Positions 1 through 10,594 of a DNA stretch of 64,000 nucleotides are shown piece by piece; positions within the stretch are counted from its first letter, which is position 1; each line of letters begins with the position of its first letter. The stretch is taken from contig CANTUQ010000035.1 of NCBI GenBank assembly GCA_947683425.1, forward strand, positions 3,519,001-3,583,000. The letters run 5' to 3'. Source of the stretch: Excoecaria cochinchinensis. Taxonomy: Eukaryota > Streptophyta > Magnoliopsida > Malpighiales > Euphorbiaceae. The notes beneath the pieces are model-generated. The model saw nothing but the letters and a program-made list of their open reading frames with translations. It ran no database searches and was not told the DNA's origin. The position numbers and the translations under genes were made by a program.

Positions 1-468
1 AGTTATTTTGGGTTTTAATTAGTCTTTCTTTTGGGCTTATTTTAAGTGTGTTTAATTCTTTAGTTTGGGCTTAACTTATCTTGTAAAGTCCATGGACAAT
101 TCGGCCACACCATGTTTAAGGCTTCATTAGGGTTTGTTTTAGGTTATTTGCTAGCTAGGGTTAGCCACCCTATAAATAGAACATGTTATGTTAAGAATTT
201 CAGATTTTGGATGATATTCATTGGCTTAGCCGAATTTTCTTTGCTTAGAATGAGAGTGAATTGCTTTCTTTTCTATTGCATGAAGAATTTGATTAACTTA
301 TCAATTGTTTGATTGTGGCGTTTTTCAGGTTCTTTGTTTCCCGATTATTTGCGTTTTCAGTCACAGGTTGATTGGGGAGTTCAATAGGGAGGGTGTTTAT
401 CTGATTTGGTTTGCTATTCGAATTGTATGTGTGGGTTTATAGCTCATTAGCTATTGGGTTCCGCATCA
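1..468 (+). mobile_element. Family-B LTR, 3' part
   Basis: This is the last 468 bp of a family-B LTR; its start lies outside the window. It ends in ATTGGGTTCCGCATCA, as the other family-B LTRs do. It holds a TATA-like CCTATAAATAG near 170 and the usual B landmarks (GGCTTAGCCGAATT, TGCATGAAGAATTTG). It abuts an A-type gag two bases before that gag's usual first codons, so it looks like an insertion into the leader of element A1. Its TSD cannot be tested because the left end is missing. Confidence 0.8.
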
Positions 469-1922
469 ATGACTGATGAATCTAGTAAGAAGGAGATGTC
501 TATAGAACAGGTTGTGTTTGCTATACAAGCAATGCAAGGTACCCTTGAGAATTTGTTGAGGGAAAGAGTGGACGTTAAAGAGAGGTTGGATAAATTAGAA
601 GGGGGAACATCCAACAACTCAAGGAGAACAGCTAGGAGGGGAAGATGGACTAATGAGCGAGAGGAGGTTGATCAAGGCGATTGGGATGAAGATGATGAAG
701 TTCAATCCGTGAGGGGTAGAGTGAGAAGAGAAGATAAAGTGGACAGCAACATCAATGCCATCAAGATGAACATTCCATCCTTTAAAGGTAGGAATGATGC
801 TGAAGTGTATTTAGAATGGGAAAGGAAGGTGGACATGATTTTTGCTTGTCATAACTATTCTGACGACAAGAAAGTAAGGATAGCAGCAGTAGAGTTTAGT
901 GATTATGCGCTGGTTTGGTGGAATGAGTTAGTTAAGAGTAGAAGGAGGAATGGGGATCCACCTATCTGTACTTGGGAAGAAATGAAGAGAGTAATGAAGA
1001 GGAGGTTTGTACCATCCTACTACTATAGAGATTACACCAGCAATTACATAGGCTCACTCAAGGAGCTAGAATAGTGGAGGATTATCACAAGGAAATGGAG
1101 ATGCTAATGATTAAAGCCAATATAGAAGAGGAAGAAGAGGTTACTATGGCTCGGTTCATGGGAGGGTTGAATAGGGAAATTGCTGATGTGGTGGGACTTA
1201 CAACATTATGGAGTAATGGAGGACCTAGTAAATATTGCCATGAAAGTGGAGAGGCAACAAAAGCAAAGGAGGGCAGCAAGGTTATTTTCAAATTCCAGCA
1301 ATAAATGGAATCTGAACTGGAGCAAAAATGAAGATTTTAAAAATATGGAATTGCAGTTTAAATAACTTTCTGGACTACTAAGTATGTATATGAAACAAGA
1401 GGAAAGAAGGAAAGAAGAGGAAGTTATTGTCAAAGAAATTGTTTGCAAAGCTGAAGGGGATACTATAGATTATATGACAATGAGGTTCTTAGTGAGGAAG
1501 GAATAAGTGTAAATGAAGATGTTATTGCCTTGAGTGAAATGGCAAAAGATTGTAAAAAGGAAGATGCTTGTGTAGTTGAAATGGAAGATCAGCATGTTAT
1601 GATAGATCATGTAGTGCCTAAGGAGGTTGAGTTGAGCATGGAGGAAGAAAAGAACCATGATCAGAACAAAAAGGATGCATTGAATAACCATGTTTTTCCT
1701 AATGTTTATGTTAACTTGCAGGAACATGATGAGTTCTTTGTTGAAGAAACATTCATTTTATTTCCACCTGTTCAGAAGATGTTATATGAAGATGAATTTA
1801 TTCTAGAAGTGCCAATTCCCAACTTGAACAAGACGAAGATTCGAGGACGAATCTTTTCTAAAGAGCGAGGGAATGATGCGTGTACAGGGGGGTCAATATT
1901 GCAAGATTATAAACTTTGCTAG
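469..1922 (+). pseudogene. gag: Gag-only ORF of element A1 (broken)
   Basis: This is retrotransposon gag starting MTDESSKKEMSIEQVV. A basic/acidic linker (RRTARRGRWTNE) comes first, then the capsid-like domain (KMNIPSFKGRNDAEVYLEW, then FSDYALVWWNEL and MKRRFVPSYYYR). No zinc knuckle, protease or pol follows. Instead there is a Glu-rich domain with HVFPNVYVNLQEHDEFF and PNLNKTKIRGRIFSKE. A -1 frameshift lies near 1026, where the usual RELHQQLHR is lost, and further breaks fall at about 1190 and 1365. The last frame (1530-1922) crosses the purine tract and ends inside the LTR. The acidic C-terminal domain is of unknown function and recurs in four other copies in the window. Confidence 0.82.
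1860..1873 (+). other. Polypurine tract of A1
   Basis: AAAGAGCGAGGGAA directly abuts the TGATGCG start of the LTR. It is the expected plus-strand primer site, with one pyrimidine interruption compared with the copies at 22356 and 55043. Confidence 0.75.
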
Positions 1923-2009
1923 TTCAGATTTATGGAGATTAAATTTATGGAAGTTAAAGAAGGCAAGTTCAGATTTATGGAGATTAAATTTATGGAAGTT
2001 AAAGAAGGC
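1921..2009 (+). repeat. 45-bp tandem duplication in the A1 LTR
   Basis: The 44-base block at 1921-1964 is repeated at 1966-2009, with a period of 45. Other family-A LTRs have a single copy, so this is a local duplication. Confidence 0.85.
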
Positions 2010-2068
2010 TTAAAGGTGGTTTACTGAATTGTGAGGAAGCCGAATCAAAAAAAGAGACTTTGAAGAGA

Positions 2069-2213
2069 GGCATGTGCAAGTCATGTGACACCTTGACATG
2101 TGCAAGTCATGTGACCTTGACATGTACTAGACATGTGCCATGTCATGTGCTATGCATGTGCCATATGCATGTGCACATCATGTGACACATTACATGTGCA
2201 ATGCATGTGACAA
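2069..2213 (+). promoter_or_regulatory. CATG/CATGTG array in LTR U3
   Basis: I count 13 CATG cores in about 145 bp, mostly in CATGTGC or CATGTGAC context, with palindromic ACATGT and GCATGTGCA variants. The same array recurs in nearly all family-A and mosaic LTRs here (for example 8740-8850, 30340-30490, 51415-51555). CATGTG/CACATG are known contacts of plant bHLH and NAC factors, and CATGCA is the core of the RY motif. Binding here is inferred only. Confidence 0.55.
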
Positions 2214-2479
2214 TTAATGGACTTAATGGGCTGTTTTGTTTGGGCTTTTAGTTTAGGCTTTTTATTTTTATTTGATTATATGTAATATGCTAGGCCTTAA
2301 CTTATTCTTTTGGGCTTATTTAAGTGAGATGGGTTTTAATTAGCTTGGGCTCATTTAATTAGTTCTTTTTAGGCTTTTTGGGCTGAATTTTAAGTTAATT
2401 AGTGTGGGCTTTAGTTATTTTGATGTAAGGCCTATGTTTTAAGGCCTATTTGATTAATTAGGGTTTTTTCTAGCTTAAG

Positions 2480-2495
2480 GGAGTATATATACTCC
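2480..2495 (+). promoter_or_regulatory. Palindromic TATA box of the family-A LTR
   Basis: GGAGTATATATACTCC is a perfect 16-bp palindrome at the U3/R boundary, just after AATTAGGGTTTTTTC. It recurs exactly at 8469, 48568 and 57942, and as variants (TATTTATA, TATAAATA) elsewhere. It is probably the core promoter for the genomic RNA. Confidence 0.65.
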
Positions 2496-2781
2496 ACAAA
2501 AATGAGATTGGAGGCAGATTTGATTAATTTGATAAATTTCTTTTGGCTTGGCTGACTTCATCTTTGGAGAGGATAGCTTGTCTTCTTCTTTTGCATTAAG
2601 AACATAAATTCTTATCAAGGTAATTACTTGTGGCGAATTTTGTTCTTGTGTTTAAATCAACGTTTCCTTTCACTTTATTGATTGGGGGTTCAATAGGGTT
2701 GGGGATTTACTCTTATTCATGTTCATGCCATATTGCATGTTCAAGGGGTTTCGGGTTCTTTAACTTTGGGGTTCCGCATCA

Positions 2782-3172
2782 CTAACAAAAATTAACTAAA
2801 ACCCAAAATAACTAAAATAAACCTAATCTAAAAAGGCCAAAACATGTAGCCCATCTTAACAACTTGAATGAGTCATGTGACCTTTTAAATGAAGCACATG
2901 ACTTGTACAATTAAAGCCTAAGTTGTATAAACCCAAAAAAAATGACTTAAGTTGGCCCAATTTCATTAGAAGCTTCCAAAAGGCTAAGTACTTTGTGAAA
3001 GCCTCCTTCAAACTCTCTTTGACACTTTTCAAAGGCATCTTCTTGTAGTTCTTGAGTAACCAAGTCTTGCACATAGGCTGTCATAGCCATCTTCAGCTTC
3101 TTAGCTTGTCCTCTTGTGATTGGACCACTCGGCATCTTCAAAGGGTGCTTAGTGGTTGGTTGATCCGTATCA
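2782..3172 (-). mobile_element. Family-B LTR, U3 part
   Basis: Minus-strand family-B LTR interrupted by A1. It ends in GATCCGTATCA. It includes the coding tail of pol on the minus strand (MPSGPITRGQAKKLKMAMTAYVQ...), which in this family lies inside the LTR. Family-B leader DNA follows directly instead of a purine tract. Confidence 0.8.
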
Positions 3173-3363
3173 GGATGTCACTCCTCTCGTGTTTCACTCC
3201 AACAAGTCTTTTACCCTCTTAACGTCCTCACACACTCTTGCCTTTTACCACTCTAATTGCAACTTTTAAATTGCACTTCAGAATTCAATTCACAAACCAA
3301 AATTTTGAGTACGTTTTAAGAAGACACTAAAAAAAATGGAGGTGGTACACAAACAAGACTGGT
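3173..3363 (-). mobile_element. Family-B leader fragment
   Basis: This is untranslated leader of a minus-strand B element, matching 32500-32750 and 5040-5280 (blocks such as GGATGTCACTCCTCTCGTG and GGTGGTACACA). At about 3363 it switches abruptly to the 3' end of gag, so the order is rearranged compared with intact copies. Confidence 0.7.
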
Positions 3364-3622
3364 ATACCACTTTGGACGGTGATTGGACAACTTTTGCATC
3401 TTTGGAACCCGAATCTGCCCCATAAGGTTTGGATCCCCTAAAGTCTTTTCTATCCTCCCCTTTGGTCCATCTAGATCCCAAACTATCCCTTGAGTTGTTA
3501 CTGGTTCGGTTGAAGCTCCCACTCTTCTTCTGTTTTTCAATCTTCATTGCCATACTCAACATTTCCTCCATGGAATCATACCTATAAAGCTCTATGACAT
3601 CAACAATCTCCTTATTTTCTCT
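3364..3622 (-). pseudogene. gag: Deletion-derivative B gag (C-terminal part only)
   Basis: The minus strand encodes only the middle and end of family-B gag: EIVDVIELYRYDSMEEMLSM, then KIEKQKKSGSFNRTSNN, then WTKGEDRKDFRGSKPYG. The N-terminal capsid region is missing and is replaced upstream by a Lys/Glu-rich stretch that translates A-rich leader sequence. The same breakpoint occurs at 26830, so this is a propagated derivative and not a one-off deletion. No zinc knuckle is reached. Confidence 0.75.
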
Positions 3623-4003
3623 TCTCCTTTCTTTTCTTCTATTTTTTTCGTTTTCCTCCTTTTTTTGTGAACAGTAATGTGAACAGTAACATGAACAGTA
3701 ATGTGAACAGTAATGTGAACAGTACTTTTTCTTTTTTTTAAACAATCAGTAAACTAATCTATGAACTTCTTCTACTAGGATTCGGATTCAAGATGTTCAA
3801 GATTTCGGTTCAAGGCTATTTCACGAATTCAAGGTAAAGATAAGAAAAGAAAAGGCTAATTTAAACACACAAAGAAATACAATTAACTGAGAAACTTAAT
3901 ACTACCCTAATTCGGCATAAACATAAAGAATTCAAAGAAAAGAAAACACAAACCTAATGCTAAGATAAATAGGAATTTACCATACTTTGGCTCTGATACG
4001 AAA
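3623..4003 (-). mobile_element. Leader and primer site of the deleted B element
   Basis: This non-coding leader runs up to a primer binding site at 3990-4001 (GCTCTGATACGA, the reverse complement of TGGTATCAGAGC with one mismatch). It contains the 12-bp repeat at 3667-3725. Confidence 0.72.
3667..3725 (-). repeat. 12-bp ACTGTTCAC minisatellite
   Basis: Five near-perfect units of GTGAACAGTAAT. The translated CSHYCSHYC pattern is a by-product of this repeat, not a zinc finger. Degenerate copies occur at 26727-26772 and near 20555. Confidence 0.9.
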
Positions 4004-4871
4004 TGATGTGGAACCCAATAGCTAACAAGCTACAAACCCACACATACAAGATGGTTAGCAAATAACAAATTAGATATACACCCTCCCTATTGAACCCCCA
4101 AACAACTTGTGAATGGAAACACAAATAATTGGAAAATAAAGAACCTGAAAAATGCCACAATCAAATAATTGATAAGTTAATCAAATTCTTCATGTAATAG
4201 AAAAGAAAAGTAAGCAAATCTCACAAATCTAATCTATTAGAATTTTGGCAAAGCCAAGAAAATATCATTCAAATCTAAAGTTCTTAACATAACATAACCT
4301 ATTTATAAGTTGGCTAACCCTAGGTAACAAATAACCTAAAGAAAACACTAATAAGTCATTTAATTAAGCTAGGCTGAATTCCTAATGGGCTAATCAATTA
4401 AATAAGCCCATTTACAAAGGTCCAAACAAAGCTTAAAACAAAACTAATACTTGAATAAGTCTTGGCCGAATTTGCAAGCCCACTAACAAATATTAACTAA
4501 AAGCCCAACTAACTAAAATAAACCCATTAAAGAAAGCCCAAAACGTCTAGCCCAACTTTACAACTTAAATGAGTCATATGACATTTTAAATGAAGCACAT
4601 GACTTGTACAATTAAAGCCCAAGTTGTATAAAACCCAAAAATGACTTAAATTGGCCCAATTCCATTACAAGCTTCCAAAAAGCTAAGTATTTTATAAATG
4701 CCTCCTTCAAGTTCTCTTTGAAACTTCTCAAAGGTATCTTCATTTAGCTCTTGAGTAACAAAGCCTTGCACGTACGCTGTCATAGCCATCTTTAGCTTCC
4801 TAGCTCACCCTTTTGTGATTGGACCACTTACCATCTTCAAAGGGTCTTTAGTGGTTGGCTGATCCGTATCA
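4004..4871 (-). mobile_element. Family-B LTR
   Basis: The LTR is 868 bp, TGATGTGGAACCCAATAGC to GATCCGTATCA. It is the 5' LTR of the deleted B element on its left (primer site 3990-4001). On its right it abuts B gag, so it inserted into another B element. The right flank is ATATC. The internal pol-tail frame (GPIT-R-rich) is broken in this copy. Confidence 0.85.
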
Positions 4872-4970
4872 ATATCTCTCATGAATTTATCAAACGTACC
4901 ATGCATAGCTTGAATGGAGAACACCACCTCCTCGAGAGTTGCTCCCTTTTTTTCCGTTTCTTCAGTCAAG
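4872..4970 (-). pseudogene. gag: Family-B gag N-terminus fragment
   Basis: The minus strand encodes the first ~33 residues of B gag (GATLEEVVFSIQAMHGTF and onward). The usual start ATG reads TTG here (CTTGACTGAAG). The rest of the gene is cut away by the inserted LTR at 4871. Confidence 0.72.
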
Positions 4971-5776
4971 ATTTAAAAATTTGCAAACAGATGTTAGATA
5001 ATAGCCTCACACACTCCCTCACGTGTTTACGCTCAAAGGATGTCACTCCTCTAGTGTTTCACTCAAACAAGGCTTTTACCCTCTTAACGTACTCACACAC
5101 TCTTGCCTTTTCTCACTCTAATTGCAACTTTTAAATTGCACTTCAGAATTCAATTCACAAACCAAGAATTTGAGTACGTTTTAGAAAGCAATAAAATAAA
5201 AAAATAACGATAAAAAGAAAGCTCAAAACGAGAAAAAAAACACTAAACAAAATGGAGGTGGTACACGGACAAGACTGGCATACCACTTGATTATATCCAA
5301 ATTAGAGTATTAGAACAAGCAAATATACTCTATCAATATAAAAGGAACAAAAGCAAGCTTAAAACAAAGAAATAAGCAACTAGAATCAAGAAAAAATGAC
5401 AATTTGGATAAAATGTATGAATTTGATTCACTACAAAGTAAACCAAATATTGAACCTAGTTATTCTACCCAACAATGCAAGAAATCAACAAAAAAGACCT
5501 AATTAAATTAAATGAAGTAGGTTGCATGCAAAACAATTCAATTTTGAGCCAAAAGTATCACAAGGCCGAATGCTGCAATAAGCTTGATTAATGTGTCAAA
5601 TTGTGTGCAAAATGGTGGCAAAGTGATGGTAAAAAGGATGGCAAAAGATAGCAAAATGGTAGAAAAATGATGGAAAAATGGTGGCAAATGAATAAAAGAA
5701 TGATGGCAAAATGACACCAAAATGGTAACACAAATGATAAAAAATGATTCCAAAAATGGTGGAACAAATTGATAAG
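4971..5776 (-). mobile_element. Family-B leader with AT-rich minisatellite
   Basis: Non-coding leader of the same B element. From about 5600 to 5770 it is a degenerate tandem repeat built on ATGGTGGCAAAATGAT-like units. Matching arrays lie at 33000-33240 and 42620-42860. A family-C LTR starts at 5777. Confidence 0.75.
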
Positions 5777-6929
5777 TGATGCGGAACCCCAACCTATATG
5801 CAAACTAGAACGCCAACATAACATGAATATTGATCATAAACAAGTGAATAAACCCCCAATCTAAAGAACCCCCAAACAAGATTGAATGGAAACGCTTATA
5901 ATAGATTGATATAGAAAGTAAGAAGAATAAGAATCAAGCATACATTAATCATGCAAATTGCCTAAGTCTAATTCTTCATACAATAGCAATAATCAATAAA
6001 AATTAACTCTCACAAATTCAGTCAATAAAAATTCATTAATCATAAATATGCAAAAATGTAAAGTACAAATAAAGAAGTTCAGCCCTTTATATAGGCTAGG
6101 CAGCCACCCCTCCCTAGAGGAGTTATAATCAAACACTAACTCTAAGAGATAATTAATAAAATAAATAACAAAGATAATTCCTAACCTTTATCTACATGTA
6201 TTTGGCCATAATATGGACTAAGTACATAAATAAATAAAAATAAATACAATCTGAAAATAATCCTGAAGCTAGTGATAAATAGGCATAATTATCCTAAGAA
6301 AAGAAGAAATGAATGTAGACTTAAACTTAGCTAAAAGTGAATTTTGGCCAACCCCTAAAGGATAAGGTCAAGCTATTATTTCTCCCTCAAACTCTACTTA
6401 ATAATATCCCAAAATAATAAGTATTTATCAAAGAAAACCCATTCCTAAAATTTAGGACCCTAAGTTCACTAATGTAGGCCTAAACTTAAATCTGATCCAA
6501 ACCCATTAAAATTCAACTCTCCCATGTAAAATTCGCCCCCCTTATGTTCTCTAAGCCTCAAATAGTTATTTTGGCCCAACTCTTTAGAAGAGATAAGCCC
6601 AACTTTAGCCTACCCACTTAAACTACCCAAAATAGTCAAATAAGCCCAAAATAAAACAAACCTAACTAAACAAGGCCAAAACGTTTTCTAAGGTAATAGG
6701 CTGCCCAATTACATTTAATTATATGTCATTACAAGAATAGAAACTAAACAAAGTAGCTTAAAGGCCCAATACACCATTCAGCCTCAACTTATCTTCATAG
6801 CCCAATTTAGCTTCTTTCCCCTCTTGAACTTGCATCTTCTCTACATAAGGTCTCATGAATACTTGTAGAACTTCTTTAAGTTTCTTTGACCTTGATTTTG
6901 TGCCATTATGCTTGGTTGTGCTCATATCA
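5777..6929 (-). mobile_element. Family-C LTR
   Basis: The LTR is 1153 bp, TGATGCGGAACCCCAACC to TTGTGCTCATATCA, with TTTATATAGGCTAGGCAGCC as probable core promoter near 6090. A purine tract (minus strand) follows at 6930-6943, so this is a 3' LTR. Left flank ATAAG and right-end flank TAAAC do not match, so the element it now belongs to looks recombined. Confidence 0.85.
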
Positions 6930-7654
6930 TCCCCTCCCTCTTTAGAAAAGATTCGTTCTCGAATTTTCGTCTTGTTCAAATTGGGAATGGAAACTTGTGG
7001 AATAAATTGATCTTCATAGATGGTCTTGTGAACTGGTGGAAATAAAATGAATGCTTCTTCAGAAAAGAACTCATGTTCCTGCAAGTCAACAAAAACACTG
7101 GACAAAACATGGTTAGTTCTTAATACAATCTTTTTGTTCTAATCATTATTCTCTTCATTTTTCACTTGCAATTCAGCCTCCTCAATTAATAAAGGAGCAA
7201 TCATAAAATGCTGATCTTCTAACTCAATTACACAAACATCTTCCTTTTCACCTAAACAAGTGACAACATCTTCATTTTCAATTGTCTCTTCATCATTCAC
7301 CACCTCATCTTCATATAAATCTATAGCATCTCTTTTAGCTTCACAAATAATTTCTGCTACTACAACTTCCTCTTCTTTCTTTCTTTTCTCTTGTCCCATA
7401 TACGTACTTAGTAGTCTAGAAAGTTATTTAAAATGCAATTCCATATCTTTAGAATCTTCATTTTTACTATGAGTGTTAATTGATCTACATCGGTTTTGAA
7501 TTCTAGTAGACTTATCAATTATCTCCTCCACCCAATCCATCCTAGAATTCAACTTCTTAACCTCACTCAGGAATGTTTTATACATTGTTTTCACATCAGG
7601 CACACCTCCATCCTCCTCCTCATGCATTGTCTCTTTTCTTTCCCTTCTTGACAT
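6758..7654 (-). pseudogene. gag: Capsid-less gag-only ORF with family-C LTR (broken)
   Basis: On the minus strand, a short N-terminal coiled region (MSRRERKETM..., TFLSEVKKLNSRMDWVEE) resembles the family-C gag start at 60782. It passes straight into the acidic domain of the A elements (KKEEEVVVAEIICE, CVIELEDQHFMI, FFSEEAFILFPPVHK, PNLNKTKIRERIFSKEGG). The whole capsid domain is missing. The frame crosses the purine tract into the LTR-encoded tail STTKHNGTKSRSKKLKEVLQ. Stops lie at about 7424 and 7139. The acidic domain persists where the capsid is gone, which suggests it has a role of its own. Confidence 0.78.
6930..6943 (-). other. Polypurine tract (minus strand)
   Basis: TCCCCTCCCTCTTT on the plus strand reads as an uninterrupted purine tract on the coding strand, immediately outside the family-C LTR. 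Confidence 0.75.
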
Positions 7655-8157
7655 GATTTATAAGCTGCAAATAAACATTAGAAGGAAAAAGAAGCCTCAC
7701 AATTCACTCCCTCACGTGTTTGTCTCTCAACTCACGACTTAATTTCTCGCAATTGTACTTCGGAAATAAACTCAAACAAATATGCACAATTAAGTAGTTT
7801 GATTCGGAAATAATGAATACTTAATAAGAACAACAACGAGTACTAATTCTAGAGGTAAATTGACCAAAATTGAACAAACTTGAAAATAGCACACAAGAGA
7901 TAAATTTCGTGCGCTTTAGTATATAAAGATGTTCAACAATGTGCAATATGTTAAACTAGCGTAGTTGGAACCAAAAACAGTTTAGACACACAAATTGATA
8001 ACTTAGAATGAAAAGATTAGACAAGACGGATGCACTTGACTAACAAACTTAATGCAACCTAATTCGGCATAAACAACTAGAATTCAAAGAAAAAGAAAAC
8101 GCAAACCTAATACTAAGATAAATAGGAATTTACCTTAACTTGGCTCTGATACCAAAA
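7655..8157 (-). mobile_element. Mosaic leader and primer site
   Basis: The first part (7680-8030) matches the family-C leader at 60800-61140. From about 8040 it matches the family-B leader (GGCATAAACAACTAGAATTC...). The primer site is at 8143-8154 (GCTCTGATACCA). I see no reading frame. Confidence 0.72.
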
Positions 8158-9000
8158 TGATGCGGAACCCAATAGCTAACAAGCTACAAACCCACACATA
8201 CAAGATGGTTAGTAAAGAAACAAAGAGATAAAATCCCTCCCTATTGAACCCCCAATCAACCTTCGATTGAAAATGCAAATAATCGGGAAAAACGAAGAAG
8301 CTAAAAACGCCACAATCAAGATAATTGATAAGTAATCAAATTCTTAATGCAATAAAAAAGATAAGCAAGCAATCCTCACTAATCTCTCTATAGAATTCGG
8401 CCAAGCCAATAAGAGAAGACTCTCAAAAGTTTAATCGATCAAAATCTGAATACAAATCACGTTTTTGTGGAGTATATATACTCCTTTAAGCTAATAAAAA
8501 CCCTAATTAATCAAATAGGCCTTACACCAAGATAACTAAAGCCCACACTAATTAACTTAAAATCCATCCCAAAAAGCCTAAAAATAACTAATTAAATGAG
8601 TCCAAGCTAATTAAAGCCCATCTCACTTAAATAAGCCTAAAAGAGTAAGTTAATGCCTAACATATTACAAATAATCAAATAAAAATAATAAATAAAGCCC
8701 TAATTAAAAGCCCAAACCAAAATAGCCCCTTAAGTCCATTAATAAGCACATGCAATGCACATGTAATGTGTCATATGATGTGCACATGCATAGGACACAT
8801 GCATAGCACATGACATGGCACATGTCAAGGTCACATGACTTGCACATGCCTCTTTTCAAAGTTTCTTTTTTAATTCGGCTTCTTCATAGCTTCAGTAAAC
8901 CACCTTCAAGCCTTCTTGAATTTCCCCAAATTTGATCTTTATGAATCCGAACTTGCAATATTTATAATCTTGCAATGTTGACCCCCCTGTGCACGCATCA
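8158..9000 (-). mobile_element. Mosaic A/B LTR
   Basis: It starts as a family-B LTR (TGATGCGGAACCCAATAGC, U5 side). After about 250 bp it becomes family-A sequence, including the palindromic TATA at 8469-8484, the CATG array and the end CCCCTGTGCACGCATCA. The join lies close to the expected R region: U3 from A, R-U5 from B. Right of 9000, family-B leader resumes. Confidence 0.82.
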
Positions 9001-9720
9001 TAAACCCAAAGCAATAAGGATTAATTTTTCCTACTACTTAAAGGATTCTTACTTGTGTTTAGAAAAGGATTAATTGCTGCCCTAATCCTCAAGCAATTAG
9101 GATTAGCTTTCCCACCTATTAAAGGATTTGGATTTTTCCTTTTGCTATATATATATGCTCCACAATCAAATCCACACGCAAATTTCTTCCTTATTTCTCT
9201 TCTTTTCTCTATTTCTTCTATGTTCTTTTCTTGCACTTTTTTTCTTCTTCTTTCTCTTTTTTTTTTCTTTTTTTTTTAATATTAAGGAAATAACAACTAA
9301 AACTAAAGACTACTAGGCAACATGTCCAAACCCAAGGTGATCAAAGTTCAAGTTTGGTTTCTAGAGCCCTTTCTCAAAATGCAAAAACTTTAAAGTTAAA
9401 AATAGAGGTCAGAACGTCATTTTTTAGGTCCAAAAAGGGCAGTTACATAGGGCAAAGCCCAATACTAATTGTAGACCTCGAAATTACCTTTTCGATAATA
9501 TCTTATAATAAAGAATCGGACACTCTAGTCAAAAGTTATGGCAAAAACAAGATTTTACGACAAAAGGTAAGATAAAAGTTAAATTTGACATAGAAAAGCA
9601 CACAAATCAGAACTTATCACTACTAATTCGGTATAAACATAAAGAATTCAAAGAAAAGAAAACACAAACCTAACACTAAGATAAATAGGAATTTACCTTA
9701 ACTTGTGCTCTGATAACAAA
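9001..9720 (-). mobile_element. Family-B leader, PBS-proximal part
   Basis: This continues the B leader broken at 5777 and matches 33300-34008. It includes, on the plus strand, a TATA-like TATATATATATG and a long CT-rich tract (9180-9280). A degenerate primer site GCTCTGATAACA lies at 9707-9718. The Phe/Leu-rich frames at 9055-9316 are translations of the CT tract and are not genes. Confidence 0.75.
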
Positions 9721-10594
9721 TGATGCGGAACGCAATAGCTAACAAGCTATAAACCCACACATACAAGATGGATAGCAAAGCAAATCAGATAAACACCCTC
9801 CTTATTGAACCCCCAAACAACTTGTGAATGAAAACGCAAATAATCGGGAAATAAGAACCTGAAAAATGCCACAATCAAACAATTGATAAGTTAATCAAAT
9901 TCTTCATGCAATAGAAAAGAAAGCAATTCACTCTCAATCTAAGCATAGAAATTCGGCTATGCCAAAAAGAATATCATTCAAATATGAAGTTCTTAACTTA
10001 ACATAACCTATTTATAAGGTGGCTAACCCTAAGTAACACTTAACCTAAAGAAAAAAACCCTAATAAGGCCTTTAACCAAGGTAGGCCGAATTCCTAATGG
10101 GCTAATCAATTAAATAAGCCCATTTACAAAGGTCCAAACAAAGCTTAAAATAAAGGTAATAATTTAGTAAGTTTTGGCCGAATTGCAAGCCCACTAACAA
10201 ATATTAACTAAAAGCCCAACTAACTAAAATAAACCCTTTTCAATGAAGCCCACACACCTAGCCCAACATTATAACTTAAATGAGTCATATGACTTTTTAA
10301 ATGAAGCACATGACTTGTACAATTAAAGCCCAAGTTGTATAAAACCCAAAAATAAATTAAATTGGCCCAATTCCATTACAAGCTTCCAAAAGGCTAAGTA
10401 CTTTATAAATGCCTCCTTCAAGTTCTCTTTGACACTTCTCAAAGGCATCTTCATGTAGATCTTGAGTAACAAAGTCTTGTACATAGGCTGTCATAGCCAT
10501 CTTCAGCTTCTTAGCTCGCCCTCTTGTGATTGGACCACTTGGCATCTTCAAAGGGTTTTTAATGGTTGATGGTTTTGATGATGAATCCGCATCA
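9721..10594 (-). mobile_element. Family-B LTR (5' LTR)
   Basis: The LTR is 874 bp, TGATGCGGAACGCAATAGC to GAATCCGCATCA. On the minus strand it encodes an unbroken pol tail (MPSGPITRGRAKKLKMAMT... to EACNGIGPI). It is the outer LTR of the minus-strand B element whose leader lies to its left. The flank beyond is CCAAC. Confidence 0.85.

Larger units (their letters stand above)
1874..2781 (+). mobile_element. Family-A LTR (3' LTR of A1)
   Basis: The LTR is 908 bp, TGATGCGTGTACAGG to GGGGTTCCGCATCA. U3 holds a CATG-rich array (2069-2213) and repeated GGGCTT/GGCCTA motifs, followed by TAGGGTTTT and a palindromic TATA box at 2480. The right flank is CTAAC, then family-B LTR sequence on the other strand, so A1 had inserted into a B LTR. 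The matching left TSD is off the window. Confidence 0.87.

Noticed and set aside
112..312. Short open frame at the window start
   Set aside because: It lies within R-U5 of a family-B LTR and is not kept in the other B LTRs.
3290..3745. Repeated CSHYCSHYC pattern suggesting a zinc-finger protein
   Set aside because: It is the translation of the 12-bp GTGAACAGTAAT minisatellite in a leader.
9055..9316. Phe/Leu-rich open frames that look like a membrane protein
   Set aside because: They translate the CT-rich leader tract of family B and are not conserved as protein in the copies at 33360 and 43140.
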